A stretch of DNA of 64,000 bases. It comes from Haematococcus lacustris. Taxonomy: Eukaryota > Chlorophyta > Chlorophyceae > Chlamydomonadales > Haematococcaceae. Position 1 is the stretch's first letter. Each line of letters opens with the position of its first letter. The position numbers were made by a program, and so were the translations under genes. Under the pieces are notes generated by a model that saw only the letters and a program-made list of their open reading frames with translations, made no database searches and was not told the origin of the DNA. Below are positions 53,540 through 64,000 of the stretch, in pieces. The stretch covers positions 7,586,058 to 7,650,057 of the forward strand of contig JASKMD010000011.1 of NCBI GenBank assembly GCA_030144725.1. Direction: 5' to 3'.

Positions 53540-55150
53540 GTGGCCGGAATTAGGCACTTTACTGTGTACTACTTCTTGTTAACAAGGCTTGCTGCTGCTG
53601 CCGTTCCTCTGCGTGCTCACACCCCCTGCAGTCCCGGTCGGCCCCTCCGCGTCCACGCCCCCATTTTGACCATTGTGGCAAGGACGGGCACACAACGGAG
53701 CGATGCTTCAGCAAGCATCCTGAGCTACGCCCATCAGCATGGGGACCGCCGACAACTTCCCACTCGCTGCTCACCGTCTACCCAATAGCCCTAGCTCCCA
53801 TTGACGAGGGTACGGATGATGATGGCGTAGCCATGCATAGCTTCACCACTGCACCCACTGCTAATGCCAGCCAGGCCCGATTTGCCATGCAGCGTGCCCT
53901 TGCAGGTGCCGCAGCTGCTGCCTTGGCTGCTGCCGTGGTGCCTGTGCCACCTCCCATCACTAACCCCTAGGAGGCTTACAATGCCATGCGCCATGCCCTG
54001 ACCGGTGTTGTTGTGCGTCCCCTAAGCTTTACGCGTGTCAGTGCCGTCGTCCGCGTAGCCCCCACCAGCTCCAACACTTGCACCACAGTGGCCATGCAAC
54101 CCTAGCGCCTGCCCCTGCGGATGTCACTGACACACGTGTGCAGGGGCTTGAGGTGCGCATGTCCAGCCTGCAACAGCAGGTGCAGATCATGCAGGCCCAG
54201 CTGGCACAGTTGCAAGCCGAGCAACCCCTGGCGCAAGCTTTTGCTGTCGCTAATGCAAGCTCGGTCCCTAGCACCACGCCAGCGCTCGCTTGTGCATCAC
54301 AGCCTACTTTGGCCATGCATGCAGATCTTGTAACGCCACACCGGCCAACATCTACCCTGTCTGCTCTACCCTTTGCTGCCAATCCATGCGTCTCTGCAGG
54401 CTTCAATGTCCTTGACCGCCACGGCAACCCTCATGCCATGGCAGGGGTCATGATTAACTCTGGCTCGGGTGCTCAGCTGACGACAGTTGTCGTGGCCCGG
54501 CAGCTGCAACTAGAGGTCCTCTCCTCCCAGTTGCGCATCATTTAGAGCGGGGGCGCTGAATTTCACACCGTGGGTGCCGCGGTTGTTGAGGTGGGCCTAG
54601 CACTTGGTACACCCCATGCAGTTAGGGAACGACACAGCTTTCATGTGGTGGTAGCCAGCAGCAGCCTACCTTACAACCTGCTGATTGGCACCGAGATCAT
54701 CCACCGTCACAACATCCAGCTCGACATGTCTGGCGGCCTGCTCATTTACGCCCCGCGCCTTGTCAACCATGGCCAACCTCAACCCCGACATGCCCTGTCG
54801 CTATACTTTAAACCACCAGGAGCTTGGTCGAGCGGCACATTACCGAGCCACATCAGTGTGGTTGCCAACTCATGTGTGAGCAGCTTCTCTCGCTTCAACA
54901 CATCCACAGATGGCTCTGTTGTGAGCACCTCGCCGCCACCAGCCCCTACACCGCATGATGACATGGCAACTGCACCAGCCGCTTTCATTCATGCCTTTGT
55001 GAACCCTGCCCTACGCTACGCGTACAATCTCAACGTGGCAGCAGGTCTTAGCGTGCGCGCCAGCGATGGCAAGCTGTGGGCCCCTTATGGGTGTTGTTGG
55101 ATTCTAGCTCCGGGGCCTCGCTCATCTCCCAAGGCCTGGTAGACCTGCTA
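53540..55150 (+). pseudogene. Retroelement gag/protease relic with stops and mutated active site
   Basis: 53637-53800 encodes FDHCGKDGHTTERCFSKHPE, a gag zinc knuckle with the first Cys replaced by Phe. After stops at about 53969 and 54103, frame 54078-54545 has a coiled coil (VQGLEVRMSSLQQQVQIMQA) and MINSGSGAQLTT, a retropepsin site with Asp replaced by Asn. A TAG at about 54543 separates it from LPYNLLIGTEIIHRHNIQLD, the second protease half. No RT follows. Plainly dead; different from the chromovirus next door. Confidence 0.75.
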
Positions 55151-55371
55151 CTCCTGCCGGTCCACCCCTTCCATCTGCCCATCGTCCGAAGCGGATAACA
55201 CTCGCGCCTTGGGATAACACTCGCGCCGATTAAGGCCGGAAGTCGCCTACGTCATTTCTTCCCGGGAGGCATACTGCAGATAGCCCCATGAAAGGCCGAC
55301 TCATCGCCGTTGTAATCTTTGAGAAACTCAAAGTTGCTGCGATGTTATAACTATTTGAAAAGTTACCTAAC
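55151..55371. other. Spacer between gag relic and minisatellite
   Basis: Short non-coding stretch. GATAACACTCGCGCC is duplicated at about 55193-55230. Confidence 0.5.
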
Positions 55372-55672
55372 CCTGTACCGGGTCCTACCGACCCGGTACA
55401 GGGTCCTGGGCCACAAGGTTCTGCCGCACGGCTACAGGGTCCTGCGACACATTCTCACAGGGTTCTGCCGCACGGCTACAGGGTCCTGCGACGTTTGTCT
55501 ACAGGGTCTTGCCGCACGCCTACAGGGTCCTGCTACATTATGCTACAGGGTCCTGCCGCACGCCTACAGGGTCCTGCCACATTAGGCTACAGGGTTCTGC
55601 CGCACGCCTACAGGTTCCTACGACATATTCTCACAGGGTCCTGCCGCACGGCTACAGGGTCATACGACACAG
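55372..55672. repeat. Minisatellite, left arm (inverted orientation)
   Basis: Units of CTACAGGGTCCTGCGAC / CTACAGGGTTCTGCCGCACG repeated about seven times. Reverse complement of the array that follows. Confidence 0.92.
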
Positions 55673-56249
55673 TTTTACCCTGTAGGCGTGCGGCAGAACC
55701 CTGTAGCCAACCGTCGCAGGACCCTGTAGGCGTGCGGCAGGACCCTGTAGCCAAACGTCGCAGGACCCTGTAGGCGTGCGGCAGGACCATGTAGCCAACC
55801 GTCGCAGGACCCTGTAGGCGTGCGGCAGAACCCTGTAGCCAAACGTCGCAGGACCCTGTAGGCGTGCGGCAGAACCCTGTAGCCAAACGTCGCAGGACCC
55901 TGTAGGCGTGCGGCAGAACCCTGTAGCCAACCGTCGCAGGACCCTGTAGGCGTGCGGCAGAACCCTGTAGCCAAACGTCGCAGGACCCTGTAGGCGTGCG
56001 GCAGGACCCTGTAGCCAAACGTCGCAGGACCCTGTAGGCGTGCGGCAGAACCCTGTAGCCAAACGTCGCAGGACCCTGTAGGCGTGCGGCAGAACCCTGT
56101 AGCCAAACGTCGCAGGACCCTGTAGGCGTGCGGCAGAACCCTGTAGCCAAACGTCGCAGGACCCTGTAGGCGTGCGGCAGGACCCTGTAGCCAATCGTCG
56201 CAGGACCCTGTAGGCGTGCGGCAGGACCCTGTAGACTAACGTCGCAGGA
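55673..56249. repeat. 44-bp minisatellite, right arm
   Basis: About 13 units combining CAGGACCCTGTAGGCGTGCG with CAGAACCCTGTAGCCAAACG, alternating GCAGAACC/GCAGGACC. A switch of orientation at about 55672 makes arms that can pair over 250 bp. Open in all minus frames, hence spurious long ORFs. Confidence 0.95.
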
Positions 56250-56720
56250 CCCTGTGTGCCAGAACCCTGTGGGTGTGCAGCAGGACACAGTAGGCCAGGA
56301 CCCTGTGGTGCCAGGACCCTGTGATGTGGTGCCCGGACCCTGTGGTGTGGTGCCAGGACCCTGTGTGCCAGGACCCTGTGGTGTGGTGCCAGGACCCTGT
56401 GGTGTCTGGACCCTGTGGTGTGGTGCTAGGACCCTGTAGGCCAGGACCCTGTGGTGTGGTGCCAGAACCCTGTAGGCCAAGACCTGGTGGTATGGTGCCC
56501 GGACCCTGTGGTGTGGTGCCAGAACCCTGTAGGCCAGGACCCTGTGGTGAGGTGCCAGGACCCTGTGGTGTGGTGCCAGGACCCTGTGGTGTGGTGCCAG
56601 GACCCTGTAAGCCAGGACCCTGTGGTGTGGTGCCAGGACCCTGTGAGCCACAACCCTGTGGTGTGGTACCTGGACCCTGTGGAGAAAGACACACATCGTA
56701 GGACCCTGTACAGGGTCCTG
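56250..56720. repeat. CAGGACCCTGTGGTGTGGTG minisatellite
   Basis: About 20 units of 17-22 bp sharing the CAGGACCCTGT core with the previous array but with a GGTGTGGTGC spacer. Confidence 0.93.
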
Positions 56721-56845
56721 GCACACATGGTCGAAAGCATCCAAACGGGGTCAACATGACCAACCACCGGCTATGTAGGAATCCTAACTGGGTTCTATCA
56801 CATAGGGATGCAAAGAATGATTATAATATCAACACTCATAGGGTA

Positions 56846-56919
56846 CACAGGACCCTGTACAGGGTCAGCAGGACCCTGTACAGGGTCCTACGACCATGAT
56901 GTCGCCAGGACCCGGTACA
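56846..56919. repeat. Palindromic GGACCCTGTACAGGGTCC cluster
   Basis: Three units, each an 18-bp near-perfect palindrome, immediately before repeat family A. Confidence 0.88.
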
Positions 56920-57241
56920 GGGTCCTAGGACACGGGCCATAGCTCATCACTGGCTGAGACTTTTTGCATGCCACCTGCTAGGTTGGGCAGCTGTAACCAC
57001 CCTCCACAACCTCTCATACTCACATTTCATGAAAAGTCACTTTGGTCACACGGTGCCAACTCCCTTAGCCAAAATCAGGGTCTCAGCCCCATACCTGGCC
57101 CAGCAGCTCGACACCGAGTGAGAATTACACTTTGGCCCAAGAGAGTCTTGTCATCCTCTAGGTCATAGCAACCCACATACCAAGTTTCAGACCTCAACTC
57201 TCAAGTTTTTCAAGCCAGCCAGGCCTTAATTTGCACGAGTG
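56920..57241 (+). repeat. Repeat family A, copy at the duplication junction
   Basis: Same start and same GCACGAGTG end as 51487-51805. The next base begins the duplicated pol sequence. Confidence 0.85.
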
Positions 57242-58884
57242 AGTCAGTGGTGCTGAAATAGCACTGAAGTTGTGTACAAATTTGCGCACAAAATTTGCAG
57301 CACCCAGGAACTGCTGCATGGCAGTTAAACTGCGTGGCACAGGCCAGGAAGTAATAGACTTCACTTTATCAGGGTCAACATCTATGCCCTGGTCACTCAC
57401 AATGTGACCCAGGAACTTAAGTGCAGTTTTAAGGAACTCACATTTAGATAACTTAGCTTTAAACTGATGTTTACGTAATAGTTCAAGAACTCTCCTCAAA
57501 TGTGTGAAGTGTTCTGGCACAGTTTTAGACATGATGAGTATATCATCTATGTACACAAGGGCGCAGTCATTAATGACATCAGCAAAGGCATTGTTCATCA
57601 CACGCTGAAACGTGGCTGGTGCATTGGTTAGGCCAAAGCACAGAACTTTAAACTGATAGAGCCCACTGGGTGTCCTGAAGGCTGTCTTAGGGACATCCTC
57701 ATCAGGGATCCTGATCTGGTGATATCCAGCTTGCAGGTCAAGTGAAGAGAACACTGTACACCCAGCTAACCTGTCAAACAGGTCATCCACTCGAGGGAGT
57801 GGGTATTGATCCCTAAGTGTGATTTTGTTTAGCTGACGATAGTCTACACACATCCTCAACTCACCTGATTTCTTTTTGACAAAGAGGACAGGGGCAGCGT
57901 AGGGAGAGGAGGAGGGTTCGATGATGCCCTGCTCCAAGAAGGCTGCTACCTGCTTTTTCATTTCCAACAACTCTGGCTGGCTCATCTTATATGATGGCAA
58001 AGCTGGTGGCTTACAGCCAGGCTGAAGGGGAATGGTGTGTCCCACTGGACGTTGAGGGGGTAAAGTATTGAAAGGGGCGAAGACATCGTCGTACTCAGAT
58101 ATGAGTGCTGTCAGCTGAGCTGCCACTGCAGGGGGTATAGAGGTTGGGTAATTGATAGGTGAGTTAGAGGGTGAGGTAGTTGATTGAGAGAGAGGGTCAG
58201 GGTCATTGGACAGCAAATTAGCTGGATTAGGGGTTGGGTGAACGGACAGCACACTTGCTGGGGTAGGGTTGATGGGCTGAGACGAGATGAGGGCAACCAG
58301 GGACTGGCCGCCTTTCCTTAACCACCTGTAAGCTACTTTTGCTGACACAGTGGCTTGTTTATGTTTTGCCAGGATATGAGCACAATGGGGAGCCATAATG
58401 GGCGCTGCTGCTCACATTTGAGTATTGTTTTAGCAGAAGCCATTTGTACTGTAATAGTACGTGCTAGGTAGTCCAGCAGCACACCATTGGACTGAAGCCA
58501 GTCACTGCCCATTAAGATGTCGAAGGCAGAGAACATCTCAGGCATCACCAACAACTCGACCCTGCAGCTCAGAGTCTGCACATTCAACTGGACGCTGCAT
58601 GCATGCGTACAAACTATGGGCTGCCCATTAGCCACAAGGAACTCCTTGGGCTGCTTCAGTTTATAACTGGACAGCTGGTACTGCTCGACAGCAGCACAAT
58701 TGATAAAGCTAGCAGCTGCCCCACTGTCAAACAGCAGGGTGCAATCATAGCCATTCACTTTGCCAGAAAACGAGAAGTGTAATACACAGTCGTCTGCAGC
58801 AGGACCCTTGGGCATACATGCCTTCTCAGCGGGCACAGTGCTACAGGCACCAACACAGTTCTGACCGGCTGGTTGGGCAACACA
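57242..58884 (-). pseudogene. Duplicated protease-RT segment, frameshifted and truncated
   Basis: Protease part (58884-58333 frame) keeps LLFDSGAAASFIN. A missing G (GCTGCTGGCTC in copy one, GCTGCTGCTC here, about 58410) shifts the frame before RT. The RT frame continues from 58396 with YIDD intact and then runs through the junction into unrelated sequence, ending at 57194. Confidence 0.9.
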
Positions 58885-60735
58885 TCAGCGGCGGCGGTCA
58901 CCCTTGCCACCCTGCTGCTTCCATCCACCCTTGCCTGGGCTGCGGTCACGCTTGCCTGGACCCCGTGGGGGACGGTCCCCAGCACCATGGCCAGAAGGAG
59001 GGCCCAGAGAGGAGGGGCGGGGGAACCCAGAGACCCGGCGGGCCTCCTCAGCAGACAGGTGCTTGAGGTTGCAGTAGTCCCTGAAGTGGGCGGGGTTCCA
59101 GCAGTGGTGGCAAGCATGGCCAGGAGGTGGCCTGGGAGGGGCATCAGACACAGGGGCAGCAGGAGGAGGGGGCCGTGGAGGACGTCCACCACCCTGGCTG
59201 CTGTGGCGACTTCCACGGTGGCCACTGCTGCTGCTGCTGCTGACATCCCAGTAGGGGCCACGAGGGGCCGCAGGAGGAAAGCCTCCAGCAGGAGCGGTGA
59301 AGCCTCTGATACGGTCCATCTGCTTGTGAGGCACAAAGGCAGCTACAGGTGGAGGAGGGCGACGTCCCCCAATGCTGGTGGATACTGCAAACAGCACCTT
59401 CTGTCCATTCACTGCAGCCTGAATAGCATCAGTGAGGGTGGGCTCAGACATGAGTGCCAGGTCATGCACAACACGTCCCTGCAGCTCAGGAGTGAGACCC
59501 CTGATAAAGGTGGCCACAAGCATTGCAGGTGCCATGCAAGTCATGCCTGCAACAGTCAGGGTATTCCTGAACTCAGTGATGTACGCATTGAGGGTGGAAC
59601 CAGCTGTCATGCGTAAAGCACCTGGATCCAGCAACTTCCTGCGGTGCACATCTGAGTCATTACGCAGGTCATCACCAGCCATCTCTTTAAAAGAGGTACG
59701 CAGGAATGACCAGGTGGGCCTAACGCCATGTGCAAGGATATGGGCATTCCTAGTGGCTGGATACCATACCTCACGTGCTTTGCCTGTCAGGAAGTTTGGC
59801 AGGGCATCAGCAGGGTCAATGCGCAAATATGCACAGTGGACTTCAAGGTCTTCACAGAATATTTCTGCTACTCGAGAGGTGTTGAGGCACTGATCTGTCC
59901 ATTTCTCAGGACCTGGAACCTTGACCCTGGGCAGAGAGGCTGACACAGGTAAAGGTGACGCAACCTGAGATGAAGGCGCCTGTCCTACTGACAACGGGTG
60001 CGGCGCAACAGGTGCGGCAGGTGCAATAGGTGCAGTGGTGCCAGACGAGGCTGGTGCAGCAGGAGCAGGTTTTGCAGCAGAAGTGCCACTGCTACCATTC
60101 ACAGCAGGACGAGCTGACTGCGAGTACTGGTTGCGTATGTCTGCCACAGTCTGCTCTCCACTCACCAGAGCATTCTGCAGGCCCTGGAGACGCTCCATCT
60201 CAGCGAGCTCCGCTCGGATCCGGACAGCTTCGTTCTGAGAAGCCTGAAGGTTCGCATTCGCTCCCACCAGCTGCTGGCGAAGCCTCTGAATCTCGTCAAA
60301 TTGCGCAGTAACCGCAGACGTGCCGACATCAGGCAGGATCGGGGCAGCTGTCAGGGCTCCTGCATAAGAGAGCGGGGCAGCTCCAGGGGCCGCCACAGCT
60401 GAAGGTGCTGGGCCAGCTGAAGGCTGAGCGGAGGTCATGGCGTTCAGAGTCTGCAGGACGTTCTTCAGCAGATCCATCGCCTGAGCGGGTGGTAGACCAG
60501 TAACCCTCTCGATTTCCGCGAAGGCGGGGCTTGTGATAGGCACAGGAAGAACAGGGTGGGTGATAGACACCGTCGTGCCAGTAGTTGGCGCCCCAGTCGC
60601 AGCAGGAACCCCTGTTGTAACACCAGGAGTGGCGTTCGGAGTCGCTGGGGGCGGGGAGCCAGGAGTTTGGCTCCCAGGAGCAGAACGCTCCGGTCGTTTG
60701 TCTCCTCCAGGAGGAGGCTCCTTGTTGGCAGTCAT
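58885..60735 (-). CDS. gag: Duplicated Gag, 616 residues, intact
   Basis: Differs from the first copy by at least one residue (Thr to Ala before FVPHKQ). Zinc knuckle CHHCWNPAHFRDYC and the terminal UGA are preserved. Intact, so it could still supply Gag. Confidence 0.9.
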   Translation of the reverse strand: MTANKEPPPGGDKRPERSAPGSQTPGSPPPATPNATPGVTTGVPAATGAPTTGTTVSITHPVLPVPITSPAFAEIERVTGLPPAQAMDLLKNVLQTLNAMTSAQPSAGPAPSAVAAPGAAPLSYAGALTAAPILPDVGTSAVTAQFDEIQRLRQQLVGANANLQASQNEAVRIRAELAEMERLQGLQNALVSGEQTVADIRNQYSQSARPAVNGSSGTSAAKPAPAAPASSGTTAPIAPAAPVAPHPLSVGQAPSSQVASPLPVSASLPRVKVPGPEKWTDQCLNTSRVAEIFCEDLEVHCAYLRIDPADALPNFLTGKAREVWYPATRNAHILAHGVRPTWSFLRTSFKEMAGDDLRNDSDVHRRKLLDPGALRMTAGSTLNAYITEFRNTLTVAGMTCMAPAMLVATFIRGLTPELQGRVVHDLALMSEPTLTDAIQAAVNGQKVLFAVSTSIGGRRPPPPVAAFVPHKQMDRIRGFTAPAGGFPPAAPRGPYWDVSSSSSSGHRGSRHSSQGGGRPPRPPPPAAPVSDAPPRPPPGHACHHCWNPAHFRDYCNLKHLSAEEARRVSGFPRPSSLGPPSGHGAGDRPPRGPGKRDRSPGKGGWKQQGGKGDRRR

Positions 60736-60785
60736 TTGCTTAGGGAGAAAGTGGCGTTAGTAGCAACGTCGGTCGGAAACCAAAA

Positions 60786-60993
60786 TGTAGCGTGCTAAGA
60801 GCAGCGCCGACAACCGATAACTACCTTCTTTCCCACAGCATGACACGGCCAGGGTTTAGAACGTTTCCCCCGAGGAGTCGAACCTCTGAAGCAGGTGTGC
60901 ACGAAGGCCCACCTGCCCCTTTCGCGCACCATGTCACACTGCAGTACAGAAGTACCGTGAGGCGAGCTAAGCTTCGAGGAGCCGTTCGCTACA
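60786..60993 (-). repeat. Duplicated 5' LTR
   Basis: 208 bp, one substitution (C to G at 60926) relative to the other two LTRs. Confidence 0.95.
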
Positions 60994-61330
60994 CAAGGTG
61001 GCCATGGCTGCGGCCTTGTTCCCTCCCGGGCCACTCAACCCATCTGGTGAAATGGTGGTGGAAGCCGTGGCCGCTCGCAGGAACTTCTGGCGCAAAGCCG
61101 CCAGCAACTTCCCCTTGCTTGCTGCAGCAGCCTGCAAGCTCCTGGCAGTGCACGTCACCTCCGCAGCCTCGGAGCGCAACTGGTCAGCATGGGGAAGGTT
61201 GTATACAGCTGCTTGCAACCGGCTTGGCATGGAGCGTGCCAAAAAGCTTATCTTCATCAAGGCCAACGCAGACTGCTATGGGTGCAACGGTGGAGCAGAC
61301 GCAGAGCTGCTTGCCCTGATGGGCGAGTAA
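60994..61330 (+). pseudogene. Duplicated hAT dimerisation-domain relic
   Basis: Same sequence as 50568-50904 (SERNWSAWGRLYTAACNRLG, KLIFIKAN). Its upstream half is not duplicated. Confidence 0.85.
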
Positions 61331-61415
61331 GACGACCACCATCTATGAGCTATGGCCCGTGTCCTAGGACCCTGCACAGGGTCCTACGACCATGATGACG
61401 CTAGGACCCTGTGCA

Positions 61416-61990
61416 GGGTCCTAGGACACGGGCCATAGCTCATTATTGGTTGAGACATTTAGCATGTCACCTATTAGGTTGGGCAGCTATAACCATCCTA
61501 TACAATCGCTCGTACTCACATTTCATGAAAAGTCACTTTGGTCACTTGGTGCCAACTCCCTTAGCCAAAATCAGGGTCAACGGGACCCTGCACAAGGTCG
61601 CCAGGACCCTGCACAGGGTCGGCAGGACCCTGCACCGGGTCCTACGACCATGGTGACGTTAGGACCCTGTGCAGGGTCCTAGGACACGGGCCATAGCTCA
61701 TCACTGGCTGGGACTTTCAGCCTGCCACCTACTAGGTTGGGCAGCTGTAACCATCCTCTACAACCTCTCATACTCACTATTCATGAAAAGTCACTTTGGT
61801 CACTCGGTGCTAACTCCCTTAGCCAAAATCAGGGTCACAGCCCCACACCTGGTCCAACAACTCGACATCGAGTGAGAACTACACTTTGGCCCAAGAGAGT
61901 CTTGACCTCCCCTAGGTCTCAATAATCTACATGCCAAGTTTCAGACCTCAACTCTCAGGTTTTTCAAGCCAGCCAGCCCTTTTTGCACGA
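61416..61990 (+). repeat. Duplicated repeat family A pair
   Basis: Copies of 51231-51394 and 51487-51805 with the palindromic linker between them, without the MITE. Confidence 0.85.
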
Positions 61991-62629
61991 GTGTGTATGT
62001 CCGCGCCACCTCGGCCTCGGCCATTATTTTCGCATAATGCTCTCGGACCGCCAATTATCTACTACACAATCAAAACACCCCAACAACTCTTGCGCCTTTC
62101 TCAACTGTTCGCTTCTCGGGGTTGCAAGTCACAATCAGCAAGTATGGCTCAGAAAATAAACATTGAAAATAGCGTGGCGCACAAATGCTCACAGCTTGAC
62201 AAGCATCTTATCACTCTGCACTATTACCTACACAGTAAAGTGCCTAATTTCGGTCATTTCTTTGCCAAAACCGTCACAACTTCTCCACCACAGCGCCGAA
62301 GTGAATAAACGGTATATCACTGAGTAGGGCTTTAAGCCTGCTGCTCAACAGTAGCAGACTTATGCCTGAGCTCCACAGGCTTGTCACAATACGGCCAAAA
62401 CTCTGACATTACCCTCAAATAGGGTGTTTAGAAACTAACTATACCTAAATCCGGCCACTTGCAGTACTCCCAACTTTGACTTAAACCCTACCCTGCATTT
62501 TTAGGCATGTATTCACCATGGGGTTAATCACCAAATGCAATAGAAATGGTTGATGAAAGTTATGTTGTGAGTCGAAGATTTAAAGCAGCACGATGTGCCC
62601 CCCCCCTACACACGAGCCCCTCCGCCATA

Positions 62630-63461
62630 CTAAGCTGCCCTCATGGAAACCTGCTTTTCCAGCTCCTGCCTGTAATAGAACTGGTCCACTGCCCGGAAAA
62701 ACAACGGAGCACGGGCCTCCATTGAGCAACTAACAGCTGCATCCATCATATCGTTGGTCACATTTAGGCGCTTCCATGGTGCTAGAGTCGCCATGCTCTT
62801 GCCAGCTTGGATGGAGACTTTAGCAGCTGCCAGCAGCTGCTCCTTGTTGGGGGGGTTAGGCACGTCTTGGCAAACGCACGCTTCAATGGCTTCGTTTAGT
62901 TTGGTTTTATTTACTATTAATGCATACTAATAAATTCAATTTAATTCAATGGCTTTATTTGCTGCTCGGGCTTGCAGTAGGGAAGAAGTGTGGCAGGCCC
63001 TTGCTCACACGGACCTCGCAGGCCCGCTGCACTGCTCCAAGGAGGTCCAATCTGGTCACCCCCCTACCCTTGGCTTGGGCCCCCTTGACAATGCTGACAA
63101 GCTGCATCTCCTCGGCCGCAGTCAAAGCTGTCGGTCTCCCCCTTGTAGCAACCCTACCCCCCCCTGTTAATAAGGTCGCTAAGGTGGAGCGGGGGACGCC
63201 ATGCTGTTTTGCCACAGCACACACAAAAGGGCGCGCAACCCCCCTCTTGTACTTGAAGAGGGCGGCTGCAAGCATGCTAGCCCTGTGGCGTGTCCCGTTA
63301 GAAGCTTTGCTAGACCTCCTAGCGCGTGTGGCAGAAGCGGTGGTCATCTGAGCAAGGGCCGGGGGCTGAGCTCTGCAAGTAGAAAAGCCATTTTTTGCTA
63401 CATGAGAAACTTTCTGCCCAACATGGCAAGCGCTACCGCCGGACAGCCGCACATTTGACAC
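62630..63461 (-). pseudogene. Duplicated CENP-B/pogo-like relic
   Basis: Copy of 52445-53276 with two visible residue changes (Pro to Gln near FYYR, Arg to Ser at the end of the HTH frame). Same internal gap. Confidence 0.65.
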
Positions 63462-63724
63462 AGCGCACCGACTGCACCATCTTTGTTACCCACCAAGGTA
63501 TCTAGGAGCGTTGAGGAAGCTTCTTGAAACGCTCCTGGTAGTCGCGGCCGGGCCTTAACTCCGGATGGGGTTAAAACCGGCGGTCCCGGCAGTGTTGAAA
63601 TCTCTCTTCCCACAACGCGCAAACATGACGCGGCGCGACAACCACCCTAGTACCCACCTAACAACGCGATGCGCGAAAAAAACGGGGGCTTTCGGTAAAG
63701 AATCAAGAGAACACGAGAAACGGG

Positions 63725-64000
63725 GTGGCCGGAATTAGGCACTTTACTGTGTACTACTTCTTGTTAACAAGGCTTGCTGCTGCTACCGTTCCTCTGCGTG
63801 CTCACACCCCCTGCAGTCCCGGTCGGCCCCTCCGCGTCCACGCCCCCATTTTGACCATTGTGGCAAGGACGGGCACACAACGGAGCGATGCTTCAGCAAG
63901 CATCCTGAGCTACGCCCATCAGCATGGGGACCGCCGACAACTTCCCACTCGCTGCTCACCGTCTACCCAATAGCCCTAGCTCCCATTGACGAGGGTACGG
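63725..64000 (+). pseudogene. Duplicated gag/protease relic, beginning only
   Basis: Copy of 53540-53815, including the zinc-knuckle remnant DHCGKDGHTTERC. Continues beyond the window. Confidence 0.7.

Larger units (their letters stand above)
57242..60993 (-). mobile_element. 3'-truncated duplicate of the chromovirus
   Basis: Carries the 5' LTR (60786-60993), gag, protease and most of RT, cut at 57242 by the duplication boundary. Lacks RNase H, integrase, chromodomain and 3' LTR. The CAAGG next to its LTR (60994-60998) is the copied right-hand target duplication. Confidence 0.95.
57242..64000 (+). repeat. Second copy of a 10.4-kb tandem duplication (runs off window)
   Basis: Corresponds to 46815-53815 in the same order and orientation. 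The offset is +10,427 at first, +10,426 after a one-base deletion near 58410, and +10,185 after the point where the MITE is missing (about 61406). Visible differences are a handful of single bases (for example one in the LTR at 60926). Unit one therefore spans 46815-57241. Confidence 0.94.

Noticed and set aside
55372..56720. CRISPR-like array
   Set aside because: No constant repeat with unique spacers. The units are ordinary minisatellite variants in a eukaryotic genome.
57242..60993. Independent second retrotransposon insertion
   Set aside because: Its flank on the LTR side is the same hAT sequence as the first copy for thousands of bases, and it ends mid-pol without 3' LTR or new target duplication. 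It is a tandem-duplication copy.

Overview
The window is nuclear DNA of a GC-rich green alga. The genes are split by many short GT-AG introns with acceptors ending CTGCAG, and TGTAA occurs where chlorophyte polyadenylation signals are expected. The gene set (organelle-targeted pyruvate formate-lyase and its activase, an EGY-type membrane protease, a FIO1/METTL16 methyltransferase, a GIF coactivator) and the load of tandem repeats suggest a chlamydomonadalean alga. The Fanzor-like remnant resembles repeated ORFs I recall from Haematococcus lacustris. That species guess is from memory and unverified.

Left third (1-30 kb): a fermentation locus. A pyruvate formate-lyase (PFL) paralog reads leftwards from 5502 and runs off the window at exon 19. 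A complete 22-exon PFL gene reads rightwards (21768-27655). The PFL-activating radical-SAM enzyme (21413-18062) is divergent from it across 354 bp. PFL needs this activase to install its glycyl radical, so enzyme and activator sit back to back with a second PFL head-to-head about 16 kb away. Between the PFL genes lie a 3.7-kb pure (CCCCG)n satellite (5920-9640), a SENP8/DEN1-like cysteine protease (13021-10332), a GRF-interacting factor (13436-14524) and a dead LINE (16798-15405).

Middle (28-43.3 kb): a broken Fanzor/TnpB-like remnant, a disordered-protein coding region, a METTL16/FIO1-type RNA m6A methyltransferase (32150-37293) and an EGY/M50 zinc metalloprotease (39182-43227). Introns of the last two are packed with G-run and C-run repeats.

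Right third (43.3-64 kb): a transposon graveyard. A 6,123-bp Ty3/Gypsy chromovirus with identical 208-bp LTRs and a 5-bp CAAGG target duplication (44445-50567, minus strand) sits inside a hAT transposase relic. After it come a near-perfect palindromic MITE, a CENP-B/pogo-like transposase relic, a dead gag-protease relic, an inverted minisatellite built on CAGGACCCTGT, and a 0.3-kb repeat family. A 10.4-kb unit (46815-57241) that starts inside the retrotransposon pol is then repeated directly from 57242 to the window end with very few differences, so the second retrotransposon copy is part of a recent tandem duplication (or a duplicated-haplotype assembly artefact), not a second insertion.
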